Shown here one piece after another: positions 1 to 7,095 of a stretch of DNA of 8,071 nt (the stretch's first letter is position 1; each line of letters starts with the position of its first letter). The stretch is from UBA8437 sp963580005 (GTDB lineage: Bacteria > Planctomycetota > Planctomycetia > Planctomycetales > Planctomycetaceae): assembly GCA_963580005.1 (NCBI GenBank), contig CAUZJR010000249.1, positions 1 to 8,071 on the forward strand, read 5' to 3'. A program made the translations under genes and the position numbers. The notes below the pieces were generated by a model, which worked only from the letters and a program-made list of their open reading frames with translations, did no database searches and was not told the DNA's origin.

Positions 1-2
1 CC

Positions 3-113
3 AAGGTGCTCACCGGAACCGTCCGGGCCCTGCCCGCCCTGGCCCAGGGACGGCTCTACGTCCACAACAGCCGTACGCTGAAGTGCCTCGAAGTCGGCCG
101 GGCCACCAAGTGA
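3..113 (+). CDS. C-terminal end of a PQQ-like beta-propeller protein (partial, 5' end outside window)
   Basis: The window opens inside a reading frame that gives 36 residues before the TGA at 111-113. The residues include ALPALAQGRLYVHNSRTLKC, followed by LEVG. This is the signature of a final blade in PQQ-like/YVTN-type beta-propellers, where a small-residue 'Pa-A-GrlYvr...tL-Cl-l' strand pair closes the propeller. Such proteins are commonly secreted in planctomycetes, sometimes as sugar or alcohol dehydrogenases and sometimes as non-enzymatic propellers; the fragment cannot tell which. The stop codon overlaps the GTG start of the next gene in the sequence GTGA, which suggests an operon with coupled translation. 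Family assignment rests on one blade only. Confidence 0.6.
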   Translation, partial: KVLTGTVRALPALAQGRLYVHNSRTLKCLEVGRATK

Positions 114-946
114 ACCGGGTCGTCTCGTGCCTGACCAACAGCTACGGACGCTTCGGCGCCCTGGCCGCCATCGCGATGGTCCGTGATGCGGGGATCGAGT
201 GGATCGAACTGCCGATCCGCACCAACGGCTCGGATTCGATCTTCGGCGACGAGCCGCTGCTGACCGACCAGGCCACCACCAGCCAACTCGCCGACATCGC
301 CGCACGACTCGCCGAACACGACGTCAGACTCTCCAGTTGCAACGTCACCAGCGGAAACCCGCTGGACCCCAATGTGCTGGCCGTCACGCTCAGAAAACTC
401 GACATCGCCGCCGACCTCGGAGTCAGCCTGGTCGTCGGCGGAGCCGGTGAGGCCGACAGTGACCCAGACCTGCAGTCGCTCTACCAGCACCTCCGGCAAA
501 TCGGCGACCACGCCGAGACACTCGGACTGACCTACTGCTTCGAAACCCACCCCGGCATCTGCCAGGACCACGGTGGGATGATCGACGTGATGCACGAACT
601 CGAACACCCGCGACTCAAGATCAACTTCGACACCGCCAACATCCTCTACTACAACCAGCCGATCAACGGCGAGATCGCCCTGGCCAAGGTCTGCCCCTGG
701 GTCTCCCACATGCACCTCAAGGACTCACACGGCGAGTTCCACGACTGGTACTTCCCCGCTCTGGGTCGCGGCGGAGCAGTCGACTTCGTGAGAGTGTTGG
801 AACTGACTGAAGTCTGTGGGTTCGAAGGACCCTACAGTCTCGAGATCGAGGGGATCGAGGGCGAGGGGGAACTGACTCTCGAGGACACTCACCAACGGAT
901 CGTCGACAGCGTCGAACACCTGAAGATCTGCGGCTACTTTGACTGA
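110..946 (+). CDS. Sugar phosphate isomerase/epimerase-like TIM barrel (xylose isomerase-like / AP endonuclease 2 superfamily)
   Basis: This 278-residue protein has the fold and metal-site pattern of the xylose-isomerase-like TIM barrels, cytoplasmic enzymes that isomerise or epimerise sugars or related polyols. Visible signatures are Glu145 in FETHPG, Asp174 in NFDTAN, His202 in MHLKD and Glu245/Glu247 in SLEIEG. These sit on successive C-terminal strand ends where the family binds its divalent metal. The length is normal for the family (about 250-300). I chose the GTG at 110 because it overlaps the upstream TGA by 4 bases and starts directly before the first barrel strand. The in-frame GTG at 83 would add nine residues and overlap the propeller gene further. 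No strong Shine-Dalgarno is visible, consistent with coupling. The phosphatase gene follows after 33 bases. The substrate cannot be told from sequence; neighbouring sugar-acid genes make sugar catabolism plausible. Confidence 0.85.
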   Translation: MNRVVSCLTNSYGRFGALAAIAMVRDAGIEWIELPIRTNGSDSIFGDEPLLTDQATTSQLADIAARLAEHDVRLSSCNVTSGNPLDPNVLAVTLRKLDIAADLGVSLVVGGAGEADSDPDLQSLYQHLRQIGDHAETLGLTYCFETHPGICQDHGGMIDVMHELEHPRLKINFDTANILYYNQPINGEIALAKVCPWVSHMHLKDSHGEFHDWYFPALGRGGAVDFVRVLELTEVCGFEGPYSLEIEGIEGEGELTLEDTHQRIVDSVEHLKICGYFD

Positions 947-979
947 TCTCAACCGACGACTTCCCAGGATCACCTCGTC

Positions 980-2854
980 ATGACGCTTCTTCGAACCCTC
1001 TCGATCATCGGCCTGGCCGCCGTCTTGTCGTCACCGGCCCCGGCCGCGGGCAACAGGTACAACCACGTCACCCACGGCCCCATCCTCGGACGACTCAGCG
1101 CCCACGGCATCGGCATCTGGGCCCGCACGCTTCGGACCGGGCACTTCGCCGTTCGCTACGGCACCGCACCGGGCCGGCTCGATCAGAAAACCCAACCCGT
1201 CGCCACCCGGCTCGATCGAGACAACACAGGCTGGGTGCACATCACCGGCCTCGAGGCCAACACCAGGTACTACTACCAGCTGTTCATCCCAGAACAGACC
1301 GGGCTGACCGGCAAGCGGGGCTCGTTCCGCACGATGCCCGACTCGAAACAGATGGTCGACGCCAAGCTCAACCCGCGGGGACTGTTCAACTTCAGCTTCG
1401 AATTCGCCTGCGGCAACAACCAGAATCCCGGCCACAGCAACGGGCCGGGACTGCCGACATTCGCCACGATGCTCAGGCAGGTCAAGGATCGAGTCAACTT
1501 CGCCATCCTCAACGGCGACTGGCTTTATGAATCGAGGCGAGAGTTCCAGCCCGGCCAGTGGCTGAAACAGGTCGACATCGCCGACCAGGACGCTCCCGAC
1601 GTGGTCCGCATCGCTCCCTCGATCGTCGGAGTCTGGCAGAACTACAAGCAGTTCCTCGAACAGGGCCAGCACCTGAGGACCTGGCACCGCCACGTGCCCA
1701 GCTTCTTTACCTACGACGACCACGAAATCCTCAACGACGTCTGGGGCGCCGGGTCGCCGGGACTCAGAGATCGCCGGGCGGTGTTCCGAGATGTCGGAGT
1801 GCGGGCCTGGTACGACTACCTCGGCTGGAGCAACCCGACCGGGTTTCCTCAGTCGGTTCACTTCGGACGCGGCAAGGTCCGCCGTGGAAAGAGCGTGATC
1901 GAAGACGAGTCGGCCGATTTCACCAAGCTCGATCTCAAGCAGGTCAACAACCTGCACATTCACTGGGGGACCGCGACCGACGGGATCAACGACAACTCCC
2001 TTGATGGAGTCGGCGGCACTCCCAATGCCGGCGTCTATCGCATCGTCAAGGTGCTCGGCAAGCACCGCATCAAGGTCTTTCCCGAGACCGAGCTCGACGA
2101 GACCGTCTCGTACTCGATCGGCAGACGTTCGTACTACCGAATCCGCGTGTCCAACTGTGACCTGTTCTTCACCGATACCCGCGGGCAACGGCAGATGCAC
2201 GACACCCGCGACCCGGCCAAAAAGGGACTCTCGATGCTGGGGCCGATCCAGCGAGACTGGTTGCTCGAAGGGGTCCGCAACAGCGATGCCGACTTCATCT
2301 TCGTCATCTCCAGCGTCAACTTCATGGTGCCGCACGTCGGAGGAGGCAAGGTGCGGGCTACCAACAAGGATGATGCCTGGACGGTGTTCTATGACGAACG
2401 AGAAAAACTGATCAACGCCTGGGACAAGCTCGACAAACCGGTCTTCGTACTCACCGGTGACCTGCACAACTCGTTCGTCTGCAAGATCACCGACAATGTC
2501 TGGGAATTCGCCTCCGGACCCCACAACTCCAACAACCACTGGGTCAGCGACGAGGGTGATCGGCCCGCCAACGGCAGGTTTCAGTACGGACCCCGCGCGG
2601 TGGACATCCGCTGGAGCAGCCACTTCCGCGCCGATATCCCCCGCTTCAATCTCAGGCACCCCTACTTCTGCGTCGTCCAGCTCAACAACGTCTACAACAA
2701 CCCGATCAAACCCGACGGGACCCGCTGGATCGCCTACCCCCGGCCCCAGGTCATCTTCCAGTACTACCACGGCAAAACCGGTCACCTGGCCTACGCCGAA
2801 TCGGTGCTGGCTTCACCCAGAAAGACACCGCCCAATGCCAAGGGCAACGACTAG
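980..2854 (+). CDS. Exported alkaline phosphatase D (PhoD)-family metallophosphatase
   Basis: This 624-residue protein begins with a signal peptide (LLRTLSIIGLAAVLSSPAPA, cleavage likely near Ala23), so it acts outside the cytoplasm. Residues 30-118 form the Fn3-like N-terminal domain typical of PhoD (WARTLRTGHFAVRYG ... GLEANTRYYYQ ... GSFRTMP). The catalytic metallophosphatase follows, with ACGNNQ (143-148), NGDWLYE (178-184), YDDHEI (245-250), FTDTRGQR (397-404), ISSVNFM (443-449) and LTGDLHNS (491-498). These match the family's metal-binding and phosphate-binding blocks. The family hydrolyses phosphomono- or phosphodiesters with Ca/Fe cofactors; the actual substrate here is unknown. The protein is longer than a minimal PhoD because about 90 residues (roughly 294-385) lie between the DDHE and DTR motifs. 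An AGGA at 966-969 precedes the ATG by ten bases. It probably belongs to the operon of the upstream isomerase. Confidence 0.88.
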   Translation: MTLLRTLSIIGLAAVLSSPAPAAGNRYNHVTHGPILGRLSAHGIGIWARTLRTGHFAVRYGTAPGRLDQKTQPVATRLDRDNTGWVHITGLEANTRYYYQLFIPEQTGLTGKRGSFRTMPDSKQMVDAKLNPRGLFNFSFEFACGNNQNPGHSNGPGLPTFATMLRQVKDRVNFAILNGDWLYESRREFQPGQWLKQVDIADQDAPDVVRIAPSIVGVWQNYKQFLEQGQHLRTWHRHVPSFFTYDDHEILNDVWGAGSPGLRDRRAVFRDVGVRAWYDYLGWSNPTGFPQSVHFGRGKVRRGKSVIEDESADFTKLDLKQVNNLHIHWGTATDGINDNSLDGVGGTPNAGVYRIVKVLGKHRIKVFPETELDETVSYSIGRRSYYRIRVSNCDLFFTDTRGQRQMHDTRDPAKKGLSMLGPIQRDWLLEGVRNSDADFIFVISSVNFMVPHVGGGKVRATNKDDAWTVFYDEREKLINAWDKLDKPVFVLTGDLHNSFVCKITDNVWEFASGPHNSNNHWVSDEGDRPANGRFQYGPRAVDIRWSSHFRADIPRFNLRHPYFCVVQLNNVYNNPIKPDGTRWIAYPRPQVIFQYYHGKTGHLAYAESVLASPRKTPPNAKGND

Positions 2855-2882
2855 CAATCAATTGAACAACGAAGAGCTCAGA

Positions 2883-2913
2883 GGTCAGACGCCGCCCGTA
2901 GCGGGGCCTGACC
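2883..2913. repeat. Intergenic inverted repeat / stem-loop between phosphatase and dehydratase genes
   Basis: GGTCAG (2883-2888) is the exact reverse complement of CTGACC (2908-2913). Inside it, GCCC (2894-2897) pairs with GGGC (2904-2907) around a GTAGCG loop. The result is a 6+4 bp GC-rich stem with a five-base bulge on the left. It sits in the 104-base gap between two same-strand genes and has no T-tract, so it does not read as a classical intrinsic terminator. It could be a transcript-processing or stabilising hairpin, or a REP-like dispersed palindrome; the sequence alone cannot decide. Confidence 0.5.
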
Positions 2914-2958
2914 CCACACTCCAAGTTCTTCGACGGGCTACTGGCACAGGTTTGCACG

Positions 2959-4008
2959 ATGAAGATCACCGATGTCCGGGCCTGCCAGCCGATCGCCGAG
3001 TCGTCGCCGGATGACTGGCGGACCACGATCGGCCAGATCCTCGTCGCCATCGATACCGACACCGGGTTGACCGGCTACGGGGTCGGCGGCGGAGGGGCCG
3101 CGGGGATCCACGTGATCCAGGCCGAACTCAGGTCGGTGCTGATCGGTCGAGACCCCAGCCCGGTCGAGGAGATCTGGGACGACCTCTTTGACCTGATGCT
3201 CCCCTATGGCCAGGCCGGGATCGCCGTCATGGCCCAGAGCGGCATCGATCTCGCACTGTGGGACATCCGCGGCAAGGAGGCCGGGGTTCCGGTCGCACAA
3301 TTGCTGGCCGAGGACTCCCAGCCACGCATCGGGCAACCGCTGCCGACCTACATCACCGTCTGGGAGGAACTGGCCCAGGCCCACGCTGAGGGCCACCGGG
3401 CCTTCAAGCTGCACGTCGAACGCAACGCCGGTCCCGACCGGGTGACCAAGGTGATCGAAAACGTCCGCGAGGCCCGCCAACTGGTCGGGCCCGGTGTGCC
3501 ACTGATGGTCGACGCCTGGATGAAATGGGACCTGAAGACCACGCTCGAGGTCGCCGAGGGTCTCGAGGGGCTGGGGGTCGAGTGGATCGAGGAGCCCCTG
3601 CCGCTCTTCGACATCGAAGGCTACCGCACGCTGGCCACCGAATCGGCGATCCCGATCGCTGGAGGTGAACACGAGTACACGGCTCGAGCGTTTCAGCGGC
3701 TGATCGATGAACGACTGCACCAGGTGCTGCAACCGGATGTCTGCTGGTGCGGCGGGTTGACCGAACTGGTCAAGATCTACCGGATGGCCCGGGGCACCGG
3801 CATCCGAGTCTGCCCGCACCGTGGCTCGGAACTCTGGGCCCTGCACGCCCTGGCCGGGCTCGACCCCGACCCGCTGCCCGAATCGGGGCGGCCGTGGATG
3901 ACCTGGGTCGGAGGCCAACCGCCGATCATCGATGGCACGGTCACGCTGTCGGATCGACCGGGACTGGGAGTAGAAATCGACGAGGCGAGCCTGCCTGGCC
4001 TGGTCTAG
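2959..4008 (+). CDS. Enolase-superfamily sugar-acid dehydratase, L-rhamnonate dehydratase-like (mandelate racemase/MLE group)
   Basis: This 349-residue cytoplasmic enzyme has the capping domain (1-125) plus a (beta/alpha)7beta barrel. Predicted Mg2+ ligands are Asp185 (MVDAWM), Glu211 (WIEEP) and Glu237 (GGEHEY), with Lys150 on the second barrel strand. The segment QPDVCWCGGLTELVKI and the later VCPHRGSELWALH closely resemble L-rhamnonate dehydratase. The Asp260-His287 spacing of 27 residues equals that of the catalytic His-Asp dyad I recall for E. coli RhmD. Such enzymes remove water from an acid sugar to give a 2-keto-3-deoxy acid. The protein is about 50 residues shorter than RhmD and lacks its N-terminal extension, so rhamnonate is not assured as substrate. 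AGG at 2948-2950 lies eight bases before the ATG. Its stop overlaps that of the convergent glycosyltransferase gene. The family call is firm; the exact substrate is inference. Confidence 0.85.
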   Translation: MKITDVRACQPIAESSPDDWRTTIGQILVAIDTDTGLTGYGVGGGGAAGIHVIQAELRSVLIGRDPSPVEEIWDDLFDLMLPYGQAGIAVMAQSGIDLALWDIRGKEAGVPVAQLLAEDSQPRIGQPLPTYITVWEELAQAHAEGHRAFKLHVERNAGPDRVTKVIENVREARQLVGPGVPLMVDAWMKWDLKTTLEVAEGLEGLGVEWIEEPLPLFDIEGYRTLATESAIPIAGGEHEYTARAFQRLIDERLHQVLQPDVCWCGGLTELVKIYRMARGTGIRVCPHRGSELWALHALAGLDPDPLPESGRPWMTWVGGQPPIIDGTVTLSDRPGLGVEIDEASLPGLV

Positions 4009-4793
4009 GCTCCGAACAGCTTCGACCGGATCCCCAGCCGGTGCAGCCAGAATTTCGCCAACACCCAAAGTGTCGCGGTCCCGTAACGGATGCTCCGCCA
4101 CAGGTTGATGCTCGAAGCTTCGTCGAAATACCGCACCGGCACCGGGATGTCTCCCAGCTTGAACCCGAAGTGCACCGCCTGGGCCAGGAACTGGCTGTCG
4201 AAGACGAAGTCGTCGGAGTTCTCCTCAAACGGAATCGTCTCCAGCACCTCGCGACGGTAGGCCCGGAACCCGCTGTGGAAGTCGCCGAGGTTCTGGCCCA
4301 ACGCCACGTTTTCGATCGTCGTCAACACCCGGTTGGCCAGGTACTTCCACCGCGGCATCCCCCCGGCCAACGCCTCGCGTCGGGTCCGGATCCGTGACCC
4401 CAGCACACAATCACACACACCCAGTCGCAGGACTTCCGTCGCCACGCTCAGCAGGCGGGCGTCGTACTGGTAGTCGGGGTGGATCATCACAACCACCTCG
4501 GCCTCAGATTCCAGGGCCCGCCGATAGCAGGTCTTCTGGTTGGCTCCATAGCCGAGGTTGCTCTCGTGAGTGATCACGGTCAGCCCCAACCTGGTGGCGA
4601 TCTCGACCGTGTCGTCGGTGCTGTGATCGTCGACCAGGATCACCTCCTCGATCCCCTCACCCGGCAAATCGGCGACGGTTCGCTCGAGCGTGCTGGCCGC
4701 GTTGTAGGCGGGCATCACGACCACAATCCGCACCGACTGCGGCACCTGAGACTCTGCGAGCGTCGCGCTGGAGCTGGGTTGCTGGCCGTCCAT
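4005..4793 (-). CDS. Family 2 glycosyltransferase (DPM/DPG-synthase-like)
   Basis: This 262-residue GT-A glycosyltransferase carries VVVMPAYN (24-31), VDDHSTD (54-60), the ESNLGYGANQK nucleotide-contact segment (77-87) and HPDYQYD (105-111), the DXD-like metal site with Asp107 and Asp111. GSRIRTRR (132-139) and GDFHSGFRAYRREVL (170-184) follow, as in the dolichyl- or polyprenyl-phosphate sugar transferase branch. There is no string of C-terminal membrane helices; one weakly hydrophobic stretch (about 238-250) may associate with the membrane. The enzyme would transfer a sugar from a nucleotide sugar to a lipid phosphate or glycan; the acceptor is unknown. I chose the ATG at 4793. The frame stays open to 4922, but that part is an arginine-rich stretch without family homology and would overlap the promoter of the divergent gene. 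The Shine-Dalgarno is weak (GACGGG right before ATG). The gene stands alone on this strand. Confidence 0.88.
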   Translation of the reverse strand: MDGQQPSSSATLAESQVPQSVRIVVVMPAYNAASTLERTVADLPGEGIEEVILVDDHSTDDTVEIATRLGLTVITHESNLGYGANQKTCYRRALESEAEVVVMIHPDYQYDARLLSVATEVLRLGVCDCVLGSRIRTRREALAGGMPRWKYLANRVLTTIENVALGQNLGDFHSGFRAYRREVLETIPFEENSDDFVFDSQFLAQAVHFGFKLGDIPVPVRYFDEASSINLWRSIRYGTATLWVLAKFWLHRLGIRSKLFGA

Positions 4794-4853
4794 CCCGTCA
4801 TTCTGGTTGAGTTCCTTGCGGAGGGACAACCCCCTGCCGGGGCGAACCCGCCT

Positions 4854-4882
4854 GCGACATCGTCGGCCGCGCCGGTTACAAT
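4854..4882 (+). promoter_or_regulatory. Predicted sigma70-type promoter for the ceramidase-like gene
   Basis: GCGACA (4854-4859, four of six matches to TTGACA) and TACAAT (4877-4882, five of six matches to TATAAT) are separated by exactly 17 bases. Transcription would start near 4889, about 35 bases before the ATG at 4925. AGGA at 4912-4915 gives a Shine-Dalgarno nine bases before that ATG. This lies in the divergent gap between the glycosyltransferase and the ceramidase-like gene. Confidence 0.5.
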
Positions 4883-4924
4883 GATCGCGCCGGTCACAGC
4901 GGGACCCACCCAGGACACCCACTC

Positions 4925-6910
4925 ATGCAAGTCACAACCCGTCTCCACGTCGCACTCACCACGCTGGCACTGCTGCTGTGCCTCGGTCCGGCTCTGCCCG
5001 CCGCCGAAGCCGTCGCCCCGGCCCCGACCCAGGCCAGTTGGCAGGCCGGAGTCGCACGCACGGTGATCACGCCGGAGAAGCCCATGTGGATGTCCGGCTA
5101 CGGAGGTCGATCGAAGCCGGCCGAGGACAAGGTGCATGACCTGTGGGCCAAGGCCGTCGCCATCAAGGATCCCACCGGCAAGACCGCCGTCTTTGTCTCC
5201 ACCGACCTGATCACCGTCCCGATCAAGATGGTCGAAGCGGTGATGGCCGAGATCACTCGCAAGCACGGACTCGGACGATCCGAGGTGATGTTCACCTGCT
5301 CGCACACGCACTGCGGCCCAGCACTCGACGAAATGCTCAGCTACATGCTCGACATGAAAGAACCCGACTGGAAGCAGGTTCGCTCGTACCAGAAAATCCT
5401 CGATGCCAAGCTGGTCGCCCTGATCTCTTCGGCCGTCAAGGACCTCAAGCCCGCAGCCGTCTCGTTCGGCAACGGCCGCTGCCACTTCGCCGCCAACCGC
5501 CGCACCCCCAAGGGGATCGGTCCCTACGACCACGACGTCCCGGTGCTGCGGATCGGTTCCCCCGATGGAAGCACACTGCGGGCCGTCATCTTCGGCTACG
5601 CCTGCCACAACACGGTGATGAGCTACTACAAGTGGAGTGGCGACTACGCCGGATTTGCTCAGCTCTATCTCGAAGGCCGACACCCCGGCATCACCGCTCT
5701 GTTCTTTGCCGGGTGCGGCGCCGACCAGAACCCGCTGCCCAGGCGTCGAGAAGAACTCGCCGTCAAGTACGGCCGCATGCTCGGTGTCGCCGTCGACCAG
5801 GTCCTCGACCGCCGCACCACGCCGGTCACCGGACGCATCGCCACGCGGTTTGAAAACATCGAACTCGCCTTCGACAACCTGCCCAAGAAGGAGGCTCTGC
5901 TGGAAGTCAGCAAGACCGGCAACCGCTACAACAAGGCCTGGGCCGGAAACCTGCTGAAGCAGTACGAGATTTACGGGCGACTGCTGCCGACATACCGCTA
6001 CCCGATCCAGTCGTGGCAGATCGGTTCGAAACTGACCTGGGTCGCGCTGGGGGGCGAAGTGGTCGTCGACTACGCCGTGAGACTCAAAAAGGAACTCGGC
6101 CACACCGGAGCCGACCGATCGGTCTGGGTCACCGGATACGCCAACGACGTCATGGCCTACATCGCCTCGGAACGCGTGCTCAAGGAGGGTGGCTACGAGG
6201 GCGACACCTCGATGATCTACTACCAGAAACCGTCCAAGTGGCGAGCCGGACTCGAGAAGAAGATCATCGACACCGTGACCGAACTGACCTCCGACAACCG
6301 GCGTCAGGCCGCTTTGCCCTACAAGCTGCCCGGACAACTCGTATTCGACGGCAAGAGCCTGGCGGGATGGAAGAAAACCAAGTTCGGGGGCGAGGCCGAA
6401 GTGGTGGTCCGCAACGGACAACTGATCCTCGAAACCGGTGCCGACATGACCGGGATCACCTGGAACCGACGACAGCCACCGCCGGACTTCGACTACGAGG
6501 TCAGCCTGGATGCCATGAGAGTCGAGGGGCACGACTTCTTCTGCGGGATGACGTTTCGGATCGGCAAGGATCCCTGCAGCCTGATCCTGGGCGGCTGGGG
6601 CGGAGGGGTCTGCGGTCTCTCGAGTATCGATGGATTCGACGCCAGCGAAAACGATACCACCGGCTACAAGGAGTTTCAGAACGGACGCTGGTACCGGGTG
6701 CGACTCAGAGTCACCCGAGAGCGGGTCACCGCCTGGATCGACGGCAAGGAAATCCTCGAACAGAAACTCAAGGGCCGCAAGATTGGCATCCGCGGCGAAG
6801 TCGACCTCTCAAAACCCTTTGGACTCTCGACCTGGCAAACCACCGCCGCCGTTCGAAACCTCAGGATCCGGCCTCTCACCGCCAAGGAAAAGGCGACGCC
6901 CCCCAAGTAG
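4925..6910 (+). CDS. Exported neutral/alkaline ceramidase-like hydrolase fused to a DUF1080 (3-keto-disaccharide hydrolase) domain
   Basis: A 661-residue protein with a signal peptide (LHVALTTLALLLCLGPALPA, cleavage likely near Ala27). Residues 38-455 match the N-terminal metal-dependent domain of neutral/alkaline non-lysosomal ceramidases: WQAGVARTVITP, CSHTHCGP (125-132), GYACHNTVMS (224-233), FFAGCGADQNP (260-270), LGGEVVVDY (375-383) and GYANDVMAYI (404-413). His127/His129, His228 and Glu378 are the probable zinc ligands. The serine nucleophile expected in the GDxSPN-type block of true ceramidases appears replaced (GADQNP), so ceramide hydrolysis is doubtful. Residues 470-650 form a DUF1080 domain, a LamG-like fold, beginning LVFDGKSLAGW and containing NGRWYRVRLRV and AWIDGKEI. 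In planctomycetes that domain is linked to sugar binding or 3-keto-glycoside hydrolysis. It likely acts in the periplasm or outside the cell on a glycan or glycolipid; that is inference. The gene stands alone, with its own promoter. Confidence 0.85.
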   Translation: MQVTTRLHVALTTLALLLCLGPALPAAEAVAPAPTQASWQAGVARTVITPEKPMWMSGYGGRSKPAEDKVHDLWAKAVAIKDPTGKTAVFVSTDLITVPIKMVEAVMAEITRKHGLGRSEVMFTCSHTHCGPALDEMLSYMLDMKEPDWKQVRSYQKILDAKLVALISSAVKDLKPAAVSFGNGRCHFAANRRTPKGIGPYDHDVPVLRIGSPDGSTLRAVIFGYACHNTVMSYYKWSGDYAGFAQLYLEGRHPGITALFFAGCGADQNPLPRRREELAVKYGRMLGVAVDQVLDRRTTPVTGRIATRFENIELAFDNLPKKEALLEVSKTGNRYNKAWAGNLLKQYEIYGRLLPTYRYPIQSWQIGSKLTWVALGGEVVVDYAVRLKKELGHTGADRSVWVTGYANDVMAYIASERVLKEGGYEGDTSMIYYQKPSKWRAGLEKKIIDTVTELTSDNRRQAALPYKLPGQLVFDGKSLAGWKKTKFGGEAEVVVRNGQLILETGADMTGITWNRRQPPPDFDYEVSLDAMRVEGHDFFCGMTFRIGKDPCSLILGGWGGGVCGLSSIDGFDASENDTTGYKEFQNGRWYRVRLRVTRERVTAWIDGKEILEQKLKGRKIGIRGEVDLSKPFGLSTWQTTAAVRNLRIRPLTAKEKATPPK

Positions 6911-6911
6911 A

Positions 6912-6930
6912 GGGATCCCCGGGGACTCCC
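6912..6930. other. Short stem-loop just after the ceramidase-like gene
   Basis: Starting two bases after the TAG stop, GGGATCC can pair with GGACTCCC around a CCGG loop (7 bp with one bulged C). It is placed where a transcript end would be, but no T-run follows, so it is at best a weak or factor-assisted terminator or a 3'-end stabiliser. Between here and 6998 I see nothing else. Confidence 0.3.
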
Positions 6931-6997
6931 AAATCCTCACACCGCCCCGCTTGGAAAATCACCGATCCCGCAACAGCTCATTCCACCACCACGGCGG

Positions 6998-7027
6998 TTG
7001 ACCGGGCTCGTGCTCGACACCTACTAT
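6998..7027 (+). promoter_or_regulatory. Predicted sigma70-type promoter of the aroF leader transcript
   Basis: TTGACC (6998-7003, five of six matches to TTGACA) and TACTAT (7022-7027, four of six matches to TATAAT) are 18 bases apart. Transcription would start near 7034, leaving about 60 bases of untranslated RNA before the leader peptide ATG at 7096. It is the best promoter in the gap. It lies upstream of the leader ORF and terminator, as attenuation requires. Confidence 0.6.
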
Positions 7028-7095
7028 TGCCGGTGAAGTCGACCAGAGGGCCAACGCCACACGCTCGACCTGCTGATTACAGAGTGGAACGCACC

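Noticed and set aside
1031..2785. A 584-codon open frame on the minus strand opposite the phosphatase gene
   Set aside because: The other strand has a signal peptide and all PhoD motifs in order. The antisense translation is a low-complexity Val/Asp/Gly-rich series with no recognisable domain, typical of GC-rich antisense shadows.
2938..4101. A 387-codon open frame on the minus strand opposite the dehydratase gene
   Set aside because: Antisense of a gene with intact enolase-superfamily catalytic residues; the translation shows no motif.
4794..4922. N-terminal extension of the glycosyltransferase to a start at 4922
   Set aside because: The extra 43 residues are Arg/Gly-rich without family similarity and overlap the promoter and leader of the divergent gene. 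The ATG at 4793 gives a normal family length.
4715..6532. A 605-codon open frame on the minus strand opposite the ceramidase-like gene
   Set aside because: It covers the divergent promoter region and a gene with clear domain motifs, and its translation is repetitive Val/Gly/Asp with no family signature.
6013..7095. A long plus-strand frame continuous with the leader peptide frame, reaching back into the ceramidase-like gene
   Set aside because: Up to 6910 it is an Arg-rich out-of-frame reading of that gene. Only the last 40 codons, starting at the ATG at 7096, have the composition and context of a real product.
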